Source of the DNA: an uncultured Erysipelotrichaceae bacterium
GTDB taxonomy: Bacteria; Bacillota_I; Bacilli_A; Erysipelotrichales; Erysipelotrichaceae
Length of the DNA: 53,970 bases
Assembly: GCA_944326825.1 (NCBI GenBank)
Contig: CALVFL010000009.1
Coordinates: 1-53,970 of the forward strand
Direction of reading: 5' to 3'
Below are positions 23,612-31,739 of this stretch, one piece after another; position 1 is the stretch's first letter; every line of letters starts with the position of its first letter. The translations under genes and the position numbers were made by a program. The notes beneath the pieces were generated by a model, which was given only the letters and a program-made list of their open reading frames with translations, had not been told where the DNA came from and searched no databases.

Positions 23612-26015
23612 AGAATATACTTTAAGATCGGCCTATCTTTTAGGCGATGAAGCTATTGCGATATTGAATCGCTCCAAAGCGATGATCTGCGGCTGCGGCG
23701 GGGTCGGTTCGTTTGTGGCAGAAGCTTTGGCAAGATCGGGTGTCGGACATTTGACATTGGTTGATTTTGACAAGATCGAAGCTTCCAATTTGAACCGCCA
23801 GCTGATGAGCACTAAAGACAATATCGGCACTTTAAAGACGGAAGCTTTAAAAAAGCGTTTAGAAGCGATCAGCGATGTCAAAGTCGAAACCCTCAATACT
23901 TTTATTGATGATGATTTTATTGTCACAGCCGATCATGATTATGTCATAGATTGTATCGATGTCCTGGCTTCTAAATTTGCCCTTATCAAAAAGTGCCATG
24001 CTCAGGGCATCAGGATCATCACAAGTCTTGGCAGTGCCAAACGGATCGACTTTGACAATATCAAAAGAACGACTTTGGATAAGACCAGAAATGATCCTTT
24101 AGCCAAAGCTTTGCGAAATCTTGTCAAAAAAGAGGCATATCGTCGTAAAATAGAGGTAGTATATATTGATGAGCCGCCGATCCAAAAGACGATCATCCAA
24201 GAGGGTCATACCCATAAAGAAAGATACCCGCTGGGTTCAGTTATCTTTGCGGTAGGATCGCTTGGTCTATATATCGCTAAAGAGGTCACAAAAGACCTGA
24301 TAAAGAAAGGGAAAAAGATGAAATTTAAAGATTTTAAGTATGAAAGATTACCGATCGAAAAGATCAAAGAAGATTACGGCAAACTCAATGCCCGTTTGAA
24401 AGAGTGCAAAGATCCGCAAAGCTTCAAGAAGGTGTTTGATGAGATCTCTAATTATCGTGGCCACATCACGACGATGATGACTTTGTGCAATATTCGTTAT
24501 ACGATCAACACCAAAGATGAATTCTATGCAAAAGAGCAGGAATACTGGGATGAAACAGCTCCTTTGATCGAAGTGTATGAAAACGAGTTCGCCAAGATCT
24601 GTATCGATTGTCCGTTTAAGGAAGAACTCGATATTCCTGATACTTTCTTCAAGTTGAAAGAGAATGCTTATAAGTGTTTTGATGAAAGCATCATCGAAGA
24701 CCTGCAGACAGAGAATAAATTATGCAGCGAGTATTCCAAACTGAAAGCTTCAGCCAAGATCGAGTTTGAGGGTGAGGTTTATAATTTAGCTTCGATCTCT
24801 TCAAAGACTTTGGCCAATGACCGTGATGTCCGAAAAAGAGCCAGTGAAGCGGCTTATCGCTTCTATGAAGAGAATGTTGACAAGTTTGATGATATCTATG
24901 ACAAGTTAGTCAAAGTCAGAGATAAGATGGCTAAAAAACTGGGCTTTGAAAACTATATCCCGCTTGGTTATCTCAGAATGAACCGCCTGGACTATGATCA
25001 AAAGATGGTTGAAGGCTATCGTCAGGAGATCTTAAACAAGATCACGCCTTTGGCTTCCAAGATCTATGATCGTCAAAGAAAACGTTTAGGTCTGGATAAA
25101 CTGCGCTATTATGATATCAATTATAAATTTGATAGCGGCAATCCTAAACCTAAGGGCAATAAAGACGATCTTGTTAAGGCTGCCAATAAGATGTATCACG
25201 AGATGTCTAAAGAAACCGGCGAGTTCTTTGACATGATGTGCGAGATGGAACTTTTCGATCTTGAAACCAAACCGAATAAAGATATGGGCGGTTATTGCAC
25301 AGACATTTACGATTATAAAGTTCCGTTCATCTTTGCCAACTTCAATGGCACATCGGGTGATGTCGATGTTTTGACGCATGAAGCCGGACACGCTTTCCAG
25401 TCATACATGACCTCTAAATATAATAAGGATCTGGCACCGGAGTGTGCATTCCCGACCATGGAATCCTGCGAGATCCATTCAATGTCGATGGAATTCTTCG
25501 CTCACCCCTGGATGGAATCTTTCTTCAAAGAGGATACCCAAAAATATATCTATTCGCATATTGCCGATGCCCTCACTTTCTTGCCTTACGGGGTCTTGGT
25601 CGATCATTTCCAGCATGAAGTCTATGCCCATCCAGACATGAGTAAAAAAGAACGCCGTGAAACGTTCCGAAGACTTGAAAAGATGTATATACCGGAAAGA
25701 GATTATGAAGGCTTCCCGCTTTTGGAAGATGGTGGTTTCTATTACCGTCAGGGCCATATTTTCTCATCGCCGTTCTATTATATCGATTATACTTTGGCTC
25801 AGGTATGTGCTTTGGAATTCTTTGCCAGAACTTTGGACAAGGACGAAAATACCTGGAATGATTATATCGAACTTTGCAAGCTGGGCGGAACTAAGAGTTT
25901 CTTAAAGCTTGTTGAAGCTTCACATCTCAATTCACCGTTTGAAAAAGGAACATTAGACAAGATCGCTGCCAAGATGGAAGCAAAATTGAATGAGATCGAC
26001 GACAGTGTGCTATAA
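23604..26015 (+). CDS. Fusion: TcdA-like E1 enzyme + M3 oligoendopeptidase
   Basis: 803 residues in one frame. Residues 1-238 are an E1-like tRNA threonylcarbamoyladenosine dehydratase (TcdA/CsdL): ATP loop CGCGGVGSF, NLNRQ, DCIDVLASK. From Met239 (24318) the sequence begins exactly like a stand-alone M3B/PepF oligoendopeptidase (MKFKDFKYERLPIEKI) of 565 residues, with zinc motif HEAGH starting at His592 and partner Glu in TMESCEIHSMSMEFF. Both parts have full family length. The linker is only KKGKK, so the stop codon between two adjacent genes seems lost. A-rich AAAGGGAAAAAG before 24318 could allow independent internal initiation. The start at 23604 is seven bases after AAGGAG; 23601 is possible. 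Follows miaA with overlap. Confidence 0.85.
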   Translation: MNKEYTLRSAYLLGDEAIAILNRSKAMICGCGGVGSFVAEALARSGVGHLTLVDFDKIEASNLNRQLMSTKDNIGTLKTEALKKRLEAISDVKVETLNTFIDDDFIVTADHDYVIDCIDVLASKFALIKKCHAQGIRIITSLGSAKRIDFDNIKRTTLDKTRNDPLAKALRNLVKKEAYRRKIEVVYIDEPPIQKTIIQEGHTHKERYPLGSVIFAVGSLGLYIAKEVTKDLIKKGKKMKFKDFKYERLPIEKIKEDYGKLNARLKECKDPQSFKKVFDEISNYRGHITTMMTLCNIRYTINTKDEFYAKEQEYWDETAPLIEVYENEFAKICIDCPFKEELDIPDTFFKLKENAYKCFDESIIEDLQTENKLCSEYSKLKASAKIEFEGEVYNLASISSKTLANDRDVRKRASEAAYRFYEENVDKFDDIYDKLVKVRDKMAKKLGFENYIPLGYLRMNRLDYDQKMVEGYRQEILNKITPLASKIYDRQRKRLGLDKLRYYDINYKFDSGNPKPKGNKDDLVKAANKMYHEMSKETGEFFDMMCEMELFDLETKPNKDMGGYCTDIYDYKVPFIFANFNGTSGDVDVLTHEAGHAFQSYMTSKYNKDLAPECAFPTMESCEIHSMSMEFFAHPWMESFFKEDTQKYIYSHIADALTFLPYGVLVDHFQHEVYAHPDMSKKERRETFRRLEKMYIPERDYEGFPLLEDGGFYYRQGHIFSSPFYYIDYTLAQVCALEFFARTLDKDENTWNDYIELCKLGGTKSFLKLVEASHLNSPFEKGTLDKIAAKMEAKLNEIDDSVL

Positions 26016-26016
26016 T
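25986..26016 (+). promoter_or_regulatory. Promoter of Bax inhibitor-1 family gene
   Basis: TTGAAT (25986-25991), 19 bp, TATAAT (26011-26016) preceded by TGC (extended -10). It lies inside the end of the peptidase gene; AAGGAGG follows before ATG 26044. Confidence 0.55.
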
Positions 26017-26043
26017 CATTACTGATAAGAAGGAGGTTTTAAA

Positions 26044-26742
26044 ATGAACAACTATAATGAAACTGCTTATCAAAATGTAACTGAAACCTTTAATCAATTC
26101 TTGACCAAGACATTTACTACGATGACGATCGGTCTTGTCATATCGGCTCTGACTGCTTTCTTTATCGCTTATTTTATGCCAGGACTGGCTTTGAGTTTTG
26201 GCGTATTCTTAGTAGTAGCTGTTTTACAGTTAGTCGTGAGCGGTTATTTTGGTGCTCGACTTTTCAAGATGTCAGTCAGCACGGCCAGACTTTGCTTCGT
26301 GGCTTATTCAGTGCTCACAGGAATCACTTTCTCGATCCTGCCGATGGTCTATGACGGCCCGACTTTAGCGATCGCTTTTTGTTCGACAGCTGTCGTCTTT
26401 GCCTGCATGGCTATCATCGGTCATACCACTAAGATGGATCTTACCAAGTTTGCTCCGTATCTTTTTGCCGGACTAATCGCCATCCTTGTAACAACTTTAT
26501 TAAATAATCTGTTCTTCAGATCAGAAGGTCTATATCTGGGAATCAATTATCTTGGCATCATCATCTTCTTAGGGCTGATCGCTTATGATATGCAAAATCT
26601 AAGAAGGATCTATTTAAGCGGCCTAAATGATTATGAATTGAGTGCCAAGATCTCGATCTATGGTGCATTTGAACTTTACTTAGACTTTATCAACCTTTTC
26701 ATCAGGATCTTATCTTTGATGTCAAGAAGTAACGATAACTGA
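26044..26742 (+). CDS. Bax inhibitor-1/YccA family membrane protein
   Basis: 232 residues with seven hydrophobic segments, the family topology, ending with IYGAFELYLDFINLFIRILSLM, the most conserved BI-1 signature; GLIAYDMQNL is the other. Bacterial members are pH-sensitive calcium leak channels or quality-control partners; this one's role is not known. Strong AAGGAGG. Own promoter within the upstream gene, and closed by a terminator. Confidence 0.9.
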   Translation: MNNYNETAYQNVTETFNQFLTKTFTTMTIGLVISALTAFFIAYFMPGLALSFGVFLVVAVLQLVVSGYFGARLFKMSVSTARLCFVAYSVLTGITFSILPMVYDGPTLAIAFCSTAVVFACMAIIGHTTKMDLTKFAPYLFAGLIAILVTTLLNNLFFRSEGLYLGINYLGIIIFLGLIAYDMQNLRRIYLSGLNDYELSAKISIYGAFELYLDFINLFIRILSLMSRSNDN

Positions 26743-26765
26743 TTTTAAGCAAGATCATGATATAT

Positions 26766-26800
26766 AAAGCGAAGTTTTAAAGAGAAGCTTCGCTTTTTTA
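26766..26800 (+). terminator. Terminator after BI-1 family gene
   Basis: AAAGCGAAG and CTTCGCTTT form a stem followed by a T-run. Confidence 0.8.
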
Positions 26801-26898
26801 AATGACTTTATGATTGCATCGCTGATAAAAAATACCTAAAAATCAAGATTTCGTCAGTTTATTGCATATATTATATTGCAACAAAAAACGAAAGGATA

Positions 26899-27321
26899 AT
26901 GGGTGTGGATAAATTATTTGAAATATCTCTTTTCGATTCATATCGGGAAGATAATCGCAGAGAAGTGAAGAAAGCCAGCGGCGGTGTTCCTGAACTATTT
27001 AGCGTTTGGAAGGATCAAGGATGGGTTGAACCAATCATCAAGGAAGAATTTGATCCTGATCGTACTATTTTGATCATGAAGTTTTTAAAGCGAAACATTA
27101 AAGAAAAAGTGCACAAAAAAAGAGTGCGCAAAAATACTCTTGATCAATATGAAATGATCTTGTCGTTTATGGAAGAGGATGTATGGTATCAGGCTATTGA
27201 TTTTATCAATCTTTTAAAGCTTAAAAAAAGAAGAATCCAAGTACTGATGAAAGATCTTTTGAACGAAGGCAAAATCATTGATAACGGCTATACAAAAGGA
27301 AAAAAATACAAGAAAATATAA
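26899..27321 (+). pseudogene. Internally deleted AlbA_2/RecG-like (Schlafen-type) gene
   Basis: Still open for 140 codons, but built of two ends of a larger protein. FDSYREDNRREVKKASGGVPE is the start of the AlbA_2 DNA-binding domain of ATP-dependent putative transcriptional regulators, which normally continues into WETYSAFANT. Here it jumps to LFSVWKDQGWVEPIIKEEF-DPDRTILIMKF, the C-terminal end of such proteins, followed by a charged linker and winged-helix tail. About 300-400 residues are therefore missing by an in-frame deletion. AAAGGAT precedes the ATG, so a small protein may still be made. Its GATC density is closer to backbone genes, suggesting long residence. Confidence 0.7.
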
Positions 27322-27673
27322 TTTAAGCACAATCTGTAACCGTCATTAAATAATGTCATGGATGCACAAAGCGAAGTTTCAAATCAGAGGTTTTATTTTT
27401 AATGACAAGATTCAAATGTTTAGAATATCATAAGCGAAGTATCGTTTATTGTTTTAAAGAAAAGTGCACAAAAAAAGAGTGCACAATAATATTTTAGGTC
27501 TATATGAAATCTAGTTGATCATAAAAAGATGTAAAGCTTCATTCGCCTGTATGTTTGTATTTAAAGACAAGATAAAACCTTAATTTTAGATGGAGTCGTT
27601 TTTTAGAAAATGTTAAGAAAATATGGGTAAATATGTTATTGCGAAGCGGGTCAATTAAATATACAATATTCTT
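27322..27673. other. Gene-poor region with duplicated fragment of upstream gene
   Basis: No intact gene. Positions 27456-27510 closely resemble 27100-27155 inside the upstream remnant (shared core AAAGAAAA-GTGCACAAAAAA-GAGTGC, then TATATGAAAT or similar), but with frameshifts and stops. It is therefore a decayed second copy of the linker region of an AlbA-type gene. The short sequence AGCGAAGT recurs at about 27369 and 27433. The right end carries the promoter of the next gene. Confidence 0.55.
27639..27667 (+). promoter_or_regulatory. Promoter of AI-2E-type permease gene
   Basis: TTGCGA (27639-27644), 17 bp, TACAAT (27662-27667); the ATG at 27674 is six bases after the -10 and has no ribosome binding site, so the mRNA is probably leaderless. 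Confidence 0.65.
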
Positions 27674-28756
27674 ATGGACATAACTAAAAAGAAAGAATTT
27701 ATTATCAATATTTTGTATTACGGAATCATCTTAGCAGCGATCTTTGTCGCTTTTAAGTATCTCTTGCCGATCCTGGTACCTTTTATCATCGCTTTTATTA
27801 TAGCTTGGCTTATAAGAAAACCGACGATGATGCTTCATAGGAGAACTAATATAAACGAGAATCTTTTAGGGATGATCGTTTTGATCTTGTTTTATCTGGT
27901 GATCGGTACGCTCATCGTTTTGGCTGCTTTGGGCCTGATCAGTTTTGCTAATGACTTTTTTAGAGGTTTGCCAGCATTTATTCAAAATGATATTCGTCCT
28001 TTCTTGGATGGCATCAGTTTAAGTGTTACGGATATGATCGCTAATCTTCCTGAAGAGATCAGAAGCGGTATCTTAGCGATAATCAACAGTTTAGATAGTG
28101 CTTTTGATGATGTCGTTTCTTCTTTGTCGTCGATCGCTATTTCTTTTGCGACGGGTGTAGTTACCGCTGTCCCAGCCACTTTTGTGTCGATCGTTTTATG
28201 CATCATCTCTTCTTTCTTCTTTGTGGTTGATTATGACAAGGTCACCAGCTTTGCCTATAAACACATGAACGCTAAGATGAAAGATTTTATGGACAGCTTG
28301 ACTTCCTTTATGAAAAATAAAGTGGTAGTGATCATCAAATCGTATGCCATGATCATGTGTATAACTTTTGTAGAACTCTCGCTTGGGTTTTTCATCATCG
28401 GTCTTGACGGTTTTATCTGGATCGCCTTATCGATCGCTATCTTTGATATTCTGCCGGTCTTTGGTACAGGCGGCATCATGATCCCTTGGGCTTTGATCAC
28501 TCTATTAAACGGCAATATTACTTTAGGTATTGAGCTGGCGATCATCTATGTCATCGTAACAGTCATCCGCAATATCATTGAACCAAAGATTGTCGGCGGC
28601 AATTTAGGACTGCACCCGGTCTTGACTTTGGCTTCGATGCTGGTGGGGGTACATTTTTTCGGAGTGATCGGTCTATTCGGCTTTCCGCTTATGATATCCT
28701 TTGTCATGTATCTTAAAAAGGAAGAGAAGATCAACCTTAAAGCTCTTAGACGATAA
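27674..28756 (+). CDS. AI-2E family transporter (YtvI-like)
   Basis: 360 residues, eight hydrophobic segments: two pairs near the N-terminus (KYLLPILVPFIIAFIIAWLI, then GMIVLILFYLVIGTLIVLAA), a long soluble middle (about 95-150), then the conserved C-terminal block DILPVFGTGGIMIPWALI and IEPKIVGGNLGLHPVLTL. This is the AI-2E/PerM superfamily, which includes sporulation protein YtvI and sodium/proton exporters; the exact substrate is not known. ATG chosen as the only start after the promoter. Confidence 0.85.
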   Translation: MDITKKKEFIINILYYGIILAAIFVAFKYLLPILVPFIIAFIIAWLIRKPTMMLHRRTNINENLLGMIVLILFYLVIGTLIVLAALGLISFANDFFRGLPAFIQNDIRPFLDGISLSVTDMIANLPEEIRSGILAIINSLDSAFDDVVSSLSSIAISFATGVVTAVPATFVSIVLCIISSFFFVVDYDKVTSFAYKHMNAKMKDFMDSLTSFMKNKVVVIIKSYAMIMCITFVELSLGFFIIGLDGFIWIALSIAIFDILPVFGTGGIMIPWALITLLNGNITLGIELAIIYVIVTVIRNIIEPKIVGGNLGLHPVLTLASMLVGVHFFGVIGLFGFPLMISFVMYLKKEEKINLKALRR

Positions 28757-28770
28757 GGGCTTTTATTTTA
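28738..28770 (+). terminator. Terminator after AI-2E-type gene
   Basis: AAAGCTCTTA and TAAGGGCTTT pair (one G-U) and are followed by TATTTTATTT. The next gene starts at the end of this T-run. Confidence 0.65.
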
Positions 28771-28771
28771 T

Positions 28772-29197
28772 TTGAATTATGATAGGATAGAAAGGCTTGT
28801 TAAGGAGGAGAATATTCTTAAAGGAAGTAAATTATTAAAAATAGCAGGCATTTTAGAGTTGATCATCGGTGTTGGTACATTGATCATCACTTGGTTTATA
28901 GTTGGAAGTGCTGATATGAGTTCAGTGGTAAATGATGATATAGCTGCCAATGTCTTGTTGTCGATCATCGTCGTTTATGGTATTCATATTTTTGAGGCTT
29001 TAGCCGGTCTTATCGGTATCATCAAAGCTAATAAGAAATCAGTTTTGACACTTGTATTAGGTGTGATCTTGTTTTTTGGCAACCTGGTGGAATTCTTTAT
29101 TCATGATCAGGATATGATCCAGATCGTGATTCACGCAGTTACCTTGATCGTACCTTATCTATATTTACATGGTGCATTTATGAATTGGAAAGGATGA
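28772..29197 (+). CDS. Small membrane protein, unknown function
   Basis: Up to 141 residues with four hydrophobic segments (about 23-43, 60-85, 90-108, 115-136) and a charged N-terminal helix. No family recognised. The start is uncertain: TTG at 28772 begins in the T-run of the preceding terminator without a ribosome binding site, while a good AAGGAGGA at 28802-28809 lies within the frame and points to a rare ATT start at 28814. Ends five bases before mscL, so the two probably form an operon. Confidence 0.6.
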   Translation: MNYDRIERLVKEENILKGSKLLKIAGILELIIGVGTLIITWFIVGSADMSSVVNDDIAANVLLSIIVVYGIHIFEALAGLIGIIKANKKSVLTLVLGVILFFGNLVEFFIHDQDMIQIVIHAVTLIVPYLYLHGAFMNWKG

Positions 29198-29202
29198 GTT
29201 AA

Positions 29203-29589
29203 ATGAAGAAATTTATTGAAGAATTTAAAGCTTTTGCCATCAGAGGAAATGTCCTTGATATGGCTGTCGGTGTTATTATCGGCGGTGCTTTCACTTCGAT
29301 CGTCAACAGTTTAGTTACTGATGTCTTTACACCGATAATTGGAAAACTGACTGGCGGTATTGATTTTTCAGCTATCGCCATCAATTTAGGCGGCGATGCC
29401 AAGATCATGGTCGGCAATTTCTTAAATGCTGTGATCAGTTTTGTGATCGTGGCTTTCTGTGTGTTCTTGCTTGTTAAGGCTATCAACAAGTTCACCAAGA
29501 AAAAAGAAGCTGAAGCACCAGCGCCAGCTCCAAGTGCTGATGTCGTCTTATTGACTGAGATCAGAGATATTTTAAAAGAAAAACACTAA
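29203..29589 (+). CDS. mscL: Large-conductance mechanosensitive channel
   Basis: 128 residues. The first helix FAIRGNVLDMAVGVIIGGAF and second helix GNFLNAVISFVIVAFCVFLLVKAIN are diagnostic of MscL, and the C-terminal helix LLTEIRDILKE completes it. It opens on membrane tension to release solutes on osmotic downshift. A proline/alanine-rich linker (EAPAPAPSAD) precedes the last helix. AAAGGATGAG lies upstream. Confidence 0.95.
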   Translation: MKKFIEEFKAFAIRGNVLDMAVGVIIGGAFTSIVNSLVTDVFTPIIGKLTGGIDFSAIAINLGGDAKIMVGNFLNAVISFVIVAFCVFLLVKAINKFTKKKEAEAPAPAPSADVVLLTEIRDILKEKH

Positions 29590-29595
29590 AAAATT

Positions 29596-29626
29596 AGCAG
29601 GGGATGATCGGATCCTCTGCTTTTTT
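29596..29626 (+). terminator. Terminator after mscL
   Basis: AGCAGGGGAT and ATCCTCTGCT (one G-U pair) around a short loop, then TTTTTT. Confidence 0.8.
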
Positions 29627-29689
29627 AAAGTGCTGCTGATCGTTTTATAAACTTATATTGCTATGCATTTATATTAGAGCACGATATGC

Positions 29690-29718
29690 TTGCATATATT
29701 ATTCCCTTGTGCTATCAT
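29690..29718 (+). promoter_or_regulatory. Promoter of rpsF-ssb-rpsR
   Basis: TTGCAT (29690-29695), 17 bp, TATCAT (29713-29718), about 70 bases before the rpsF start. Confidence 0.65.
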
Positions 29719-29743
29719 ACTAAAGCGAATAGAAATATTCCTT

Positions 29744-29765
29744 GTCTTATTTATGGAAATAAGAC
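29744..29765 (+). other. Hairpin in the rpsF leader
   Basis: GTCTTATTT and AAATAAGAC form a perfect 9 bp stem with loop ATGG in the 5' leader of rpsF. It lies where S6:S18 feedback elements occur, but lacks the CCG bulge known from that motif, so only an mRNA hairpin is claimed. Confidence 0.45.
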
Positions 29766-29789
29766 CAAATGTCCAAAAGGAGGTAAAAA

Positions 29790-30089
29790 ATGAAACAGTA
29801 CGAAACAATGTATATTGTTAAGTCATCTTTGGAAGAAGCTGCCCGTAAAGAACTTATGGAATCTATGCACGGCATCATTACTGCTCATGGCGGTAAGATC
29901 GACAAAGTAGATGAATGGGGCATGAGAGATTTTGCTTACCGCATCGATGACATGACTAAAGGTTATTATGTTGTCTTGACTTATACTGTCGATGTAGAAG
30001 GCTTGAATGAGTTTACTCGTTTAATGCGCATCAACAACAACATCGTCCGTATGATGACTATTTCAACTGACGAAAAACACGGTAAATAG
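29790..30089 (+). CDS. rpsF: 30S ribosomal protein S6
   Basis: 99 residues: KQYETMYIVKSSLEEAARKEL, then DEWGMRDFAYRIDDMTKGYYVVLTY and NNNIVRMMTI are typical S6 sequences. It binds S18 in the 30S platform. AAAGGAGGT precedes the ATG. First gene of the conserved rpsF-ssb-rpsR operon. Confidence 0.97.
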   Translation: MKQYETMYIVKSSLEEAARKELMESMHGIITAHGGKIDKVDEWGMRDFAYRIDDMTKGYYVVLTYTVDVEGLNEFTRLMRINNNIVRMMTISTDEKHGK

Positions 30090-30092
30090 TTT

Positions 30093-30557
30093 ATGATCAA
30101 CCGAGTCGTATTAGTAGGTCGTCTTACTAAAGATATTGAAGTACGCAAGATTCCGTCCGGTGCTTCAACTACCACTTTCACTCTGGCTTGCGATCGCCGT
30201 TATCAGGGTCGTGATAATAATGGCCCAAGCGCTGATTTCATTCAGTGTGTGGCTTGGCGCCAGTCAGCTGATTTCTTAGGTCAGTATGCCAGAAAAGGTT
30301 CGGTAGTAGCCGTTGACGGACATATCACTACCCGTAATTATGAAGGTCAAAACGGCCGGGTCTATGTTACGGAAGTAACTTGCGAAAGCGTGCGGATCAT
30401 CTCATCAGCAAACAGAAGCGAGAGTGCTTATGCTGCTTCTAACGTTATGCATGATGCGCCGCAGACTGATTACAGCGCTGCTGATTACAGCAGTGATGAA
30501 GATTTTTCAAGTACACCATCTCTTGATGTATCAAGCGATGATTTACCGTTTTATTGA
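30093..30557 (+). CDS. ssb: Single-stranded DNA-binding protein
   Basis: 154 residues: OB-fold start INRVVLVGRLTKDIEVRKIPSG, FIQCVAWRQSADFL, a variable linker, and the acidic tip SSDDLPFY that recruits replication and repair partners. Coats single-stranded DNA. The start is three bases after the rpsF stop with no clear ribosome binding site in the gap, so translation is probably coupled to rpsF. Confidence 0.97.
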   Translation: MINRVVLVGRLTKDIEVRKIPSGASTTTFTLACDRRYQGRDNNGPSADFIQCVAWRQSADFLGQYARKGSVVAVDGHITTRNYEGQNGRVYVTEVTCESVRIISSANRSESAYAASNVMHDAPQTDYSAADYSSDEDFSSTPSLDVSSDDLPFY

Positions 30558-30573
30558 TTAACAGGAGGAAATT

Positions 30574-30804
30574 ATGGCTTTCAAGAAACAAAGAATCGGC
30601 TTTAGAAAAGTTTGTTATTTCACGAAGAATAAAATAACTTATATCGATTATAAAGATGTTGAATTATTAAAGAAATTCATCTCGCCTAATGGCAAGATCA
30701 CTCCTAGAAGAGTGACCGGTACCAGCGCTAAATACCAAAGAATGCTGGCTACTGCCATTAAAAGAGCACGCCAGATGGCTTTATTGCCTTACGTTGCTGA
30801 CTAA
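30574..30804 (+). CDS. rpsR: 30S ribosomal protein S18
   Basis: 76 residues, basic: [32 protein letters not shown] and [29 protein letters not shown] are diagnostic of S18. Only one of the usual zinc-type cysteines (Cys13) is kept. ACAGGAGGAA precedes the ATG. Last gene of the operon, followed by a terminator. Confidence 0.97.
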   Translation: MAFKKQRIGFRKVCYFTKNKITYIDYKDVELLKKFISPNGKITPRRVTGTSAKYQRMLATAIKRARQMALLPYVAD

Positions 30805-30808
30805 TCAT

Positions 30809-30833
30809 GAGCCTCTTTTAAAGAGGCTTTCTT
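30809..30833 (+). terminator. Terminator after rpsR
   Basis: AGCCTCTTT and AAAGAGGCT form the stem, followed by TTCTTTGTATT. It lies immediately before the yybS start, so yybS must rely on read-through or a promoter not visible to me. Confidence 0.75.
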
Positions 30834-30839
30834 TGTATT

Positions 30840-31736
30840 ATGAGAAATACTAAAACGATCACGACCAGTGCTATGCTTTTAGCGCTTATCGGGGCATTGT
30901 TTTTACTAAACAGGGCGTTTGCTTTCTTTTTTGATCCGATCGCTCATACCGTAAGTGCGCTAATCATTCTGATCGAGATCGTCCTTTACGGTTATAAAAT
31001 GGGACTTGTCGTCAGTTTCGGGGCATTGATCATGGGCTTTTTATTTGGCGGCTCTTATATCCTGATCTATACTCCTTTAGCCATACTGGCGGCTTTTGCC
31101 TATGGTTTTGCTGTTGCCAAACGGTTTGGCGCCAAAGAAGCAGTTGCTATGACCAGCGTCATCTATATCATCGGTGAATTCATTATCACTTTATTGATCA
31201 TGCCGCTTTTAGGCATCGATACGATCAGCGACCTCAGCACTTCTTTAAGCGAGATGTTTAAAGAGATGGGCTTTGTCTTTGATGCGATGAGTTTTGAAAA
31301 TCTCATCAAAGTATCTTTAAGCATCTCTTTGGCTCTGACCGGCTTTTTAGAAGGTCTGCTTTTGCACCTTTTAGCCAAGATCATCTTTAAACGTTTTCAC
31401 ATTTCAATATTGCCTAAAGAAAAGGCTATCGTTTTAAGACCGCTTCATGGTTACATAGCGATGTTTCTGGTTTTTGGATTCATCTTTGTAAACAGCAGAG
31501 AAATAAATGATATAATTTATTATGTAGTTAGCTGTCTGGGTCTTCTGGCAGCTGTCGTTTTGATCTTTAGCGGCTATACCTATTTTGTATCTTTAGGCAA
31601 CAGTTACCGCATGAATTTCAGTTTATATCTGATCCTTATCATCGTCTTGCTGTTCCCTTATTCACTTTTGATACTTATCATTACCGGTTTTCTATATATT
31701 ACCGGACCCTTGAAGAATACTTTAAACAGGAGATAA
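30840..31736 (+). CDS. yybS: YybS-like DUF2232 membrane protein
   Basis: 298 residues with about eight hydrophobic segments; the start TITTSAMLLALIGALFLLNR and position directly before gdpP match the YybS/DUF2232 family of Firmicutes, related to substrate-binding components of ECF-type transporters by fold. Function unproven. There is no ribosome binding site: the ATG follows the rpsR terminator by about seven bases. It ends three bases before gdpP. Confidence 0.8.
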   Translation: MRNTKTITTSAMLLALIGALFLLNRAFAFFFDPIAHTVSALIILIEIVLYGYKMGLVVSFGALIMGFLFGGSYILIYTPLAILAAFAYGFAVAKRFGAKEAVAMTSVIYIIGEFIITLLIMPLLGIDTISDLSTSLSEMFKEMGFVFDAMSFENLIKVSLSISLALTGFLEGLLLHLLAKIIFKRFHISILPKEKAIVLRPLHGYIAMFLVFGFIFVNSREINDIIYYVVSCLGLLAAVVLIFSGYTYFVSLGNSYRMNFSLYLILIIVLLFPYSLLILIITGFLYITGPLKNTLNRR

Positions 31737-31739
31737 AAC

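Noticed and set aside
26867..26882. TTGCA...TGCAA inverted repeat before the AlbA-type remnant as an attachment site
   Set aside because: Short, AT-rich and without a second copy or integrase nearby; probably part of a promoter.
29744..29765. S6:S18 autoregulatory RNA element in the rpsF leader
   Set aside because: The hairpin is clear, but the conserved CCG bulge of that motif is not visible, so only a hairpin is reported.
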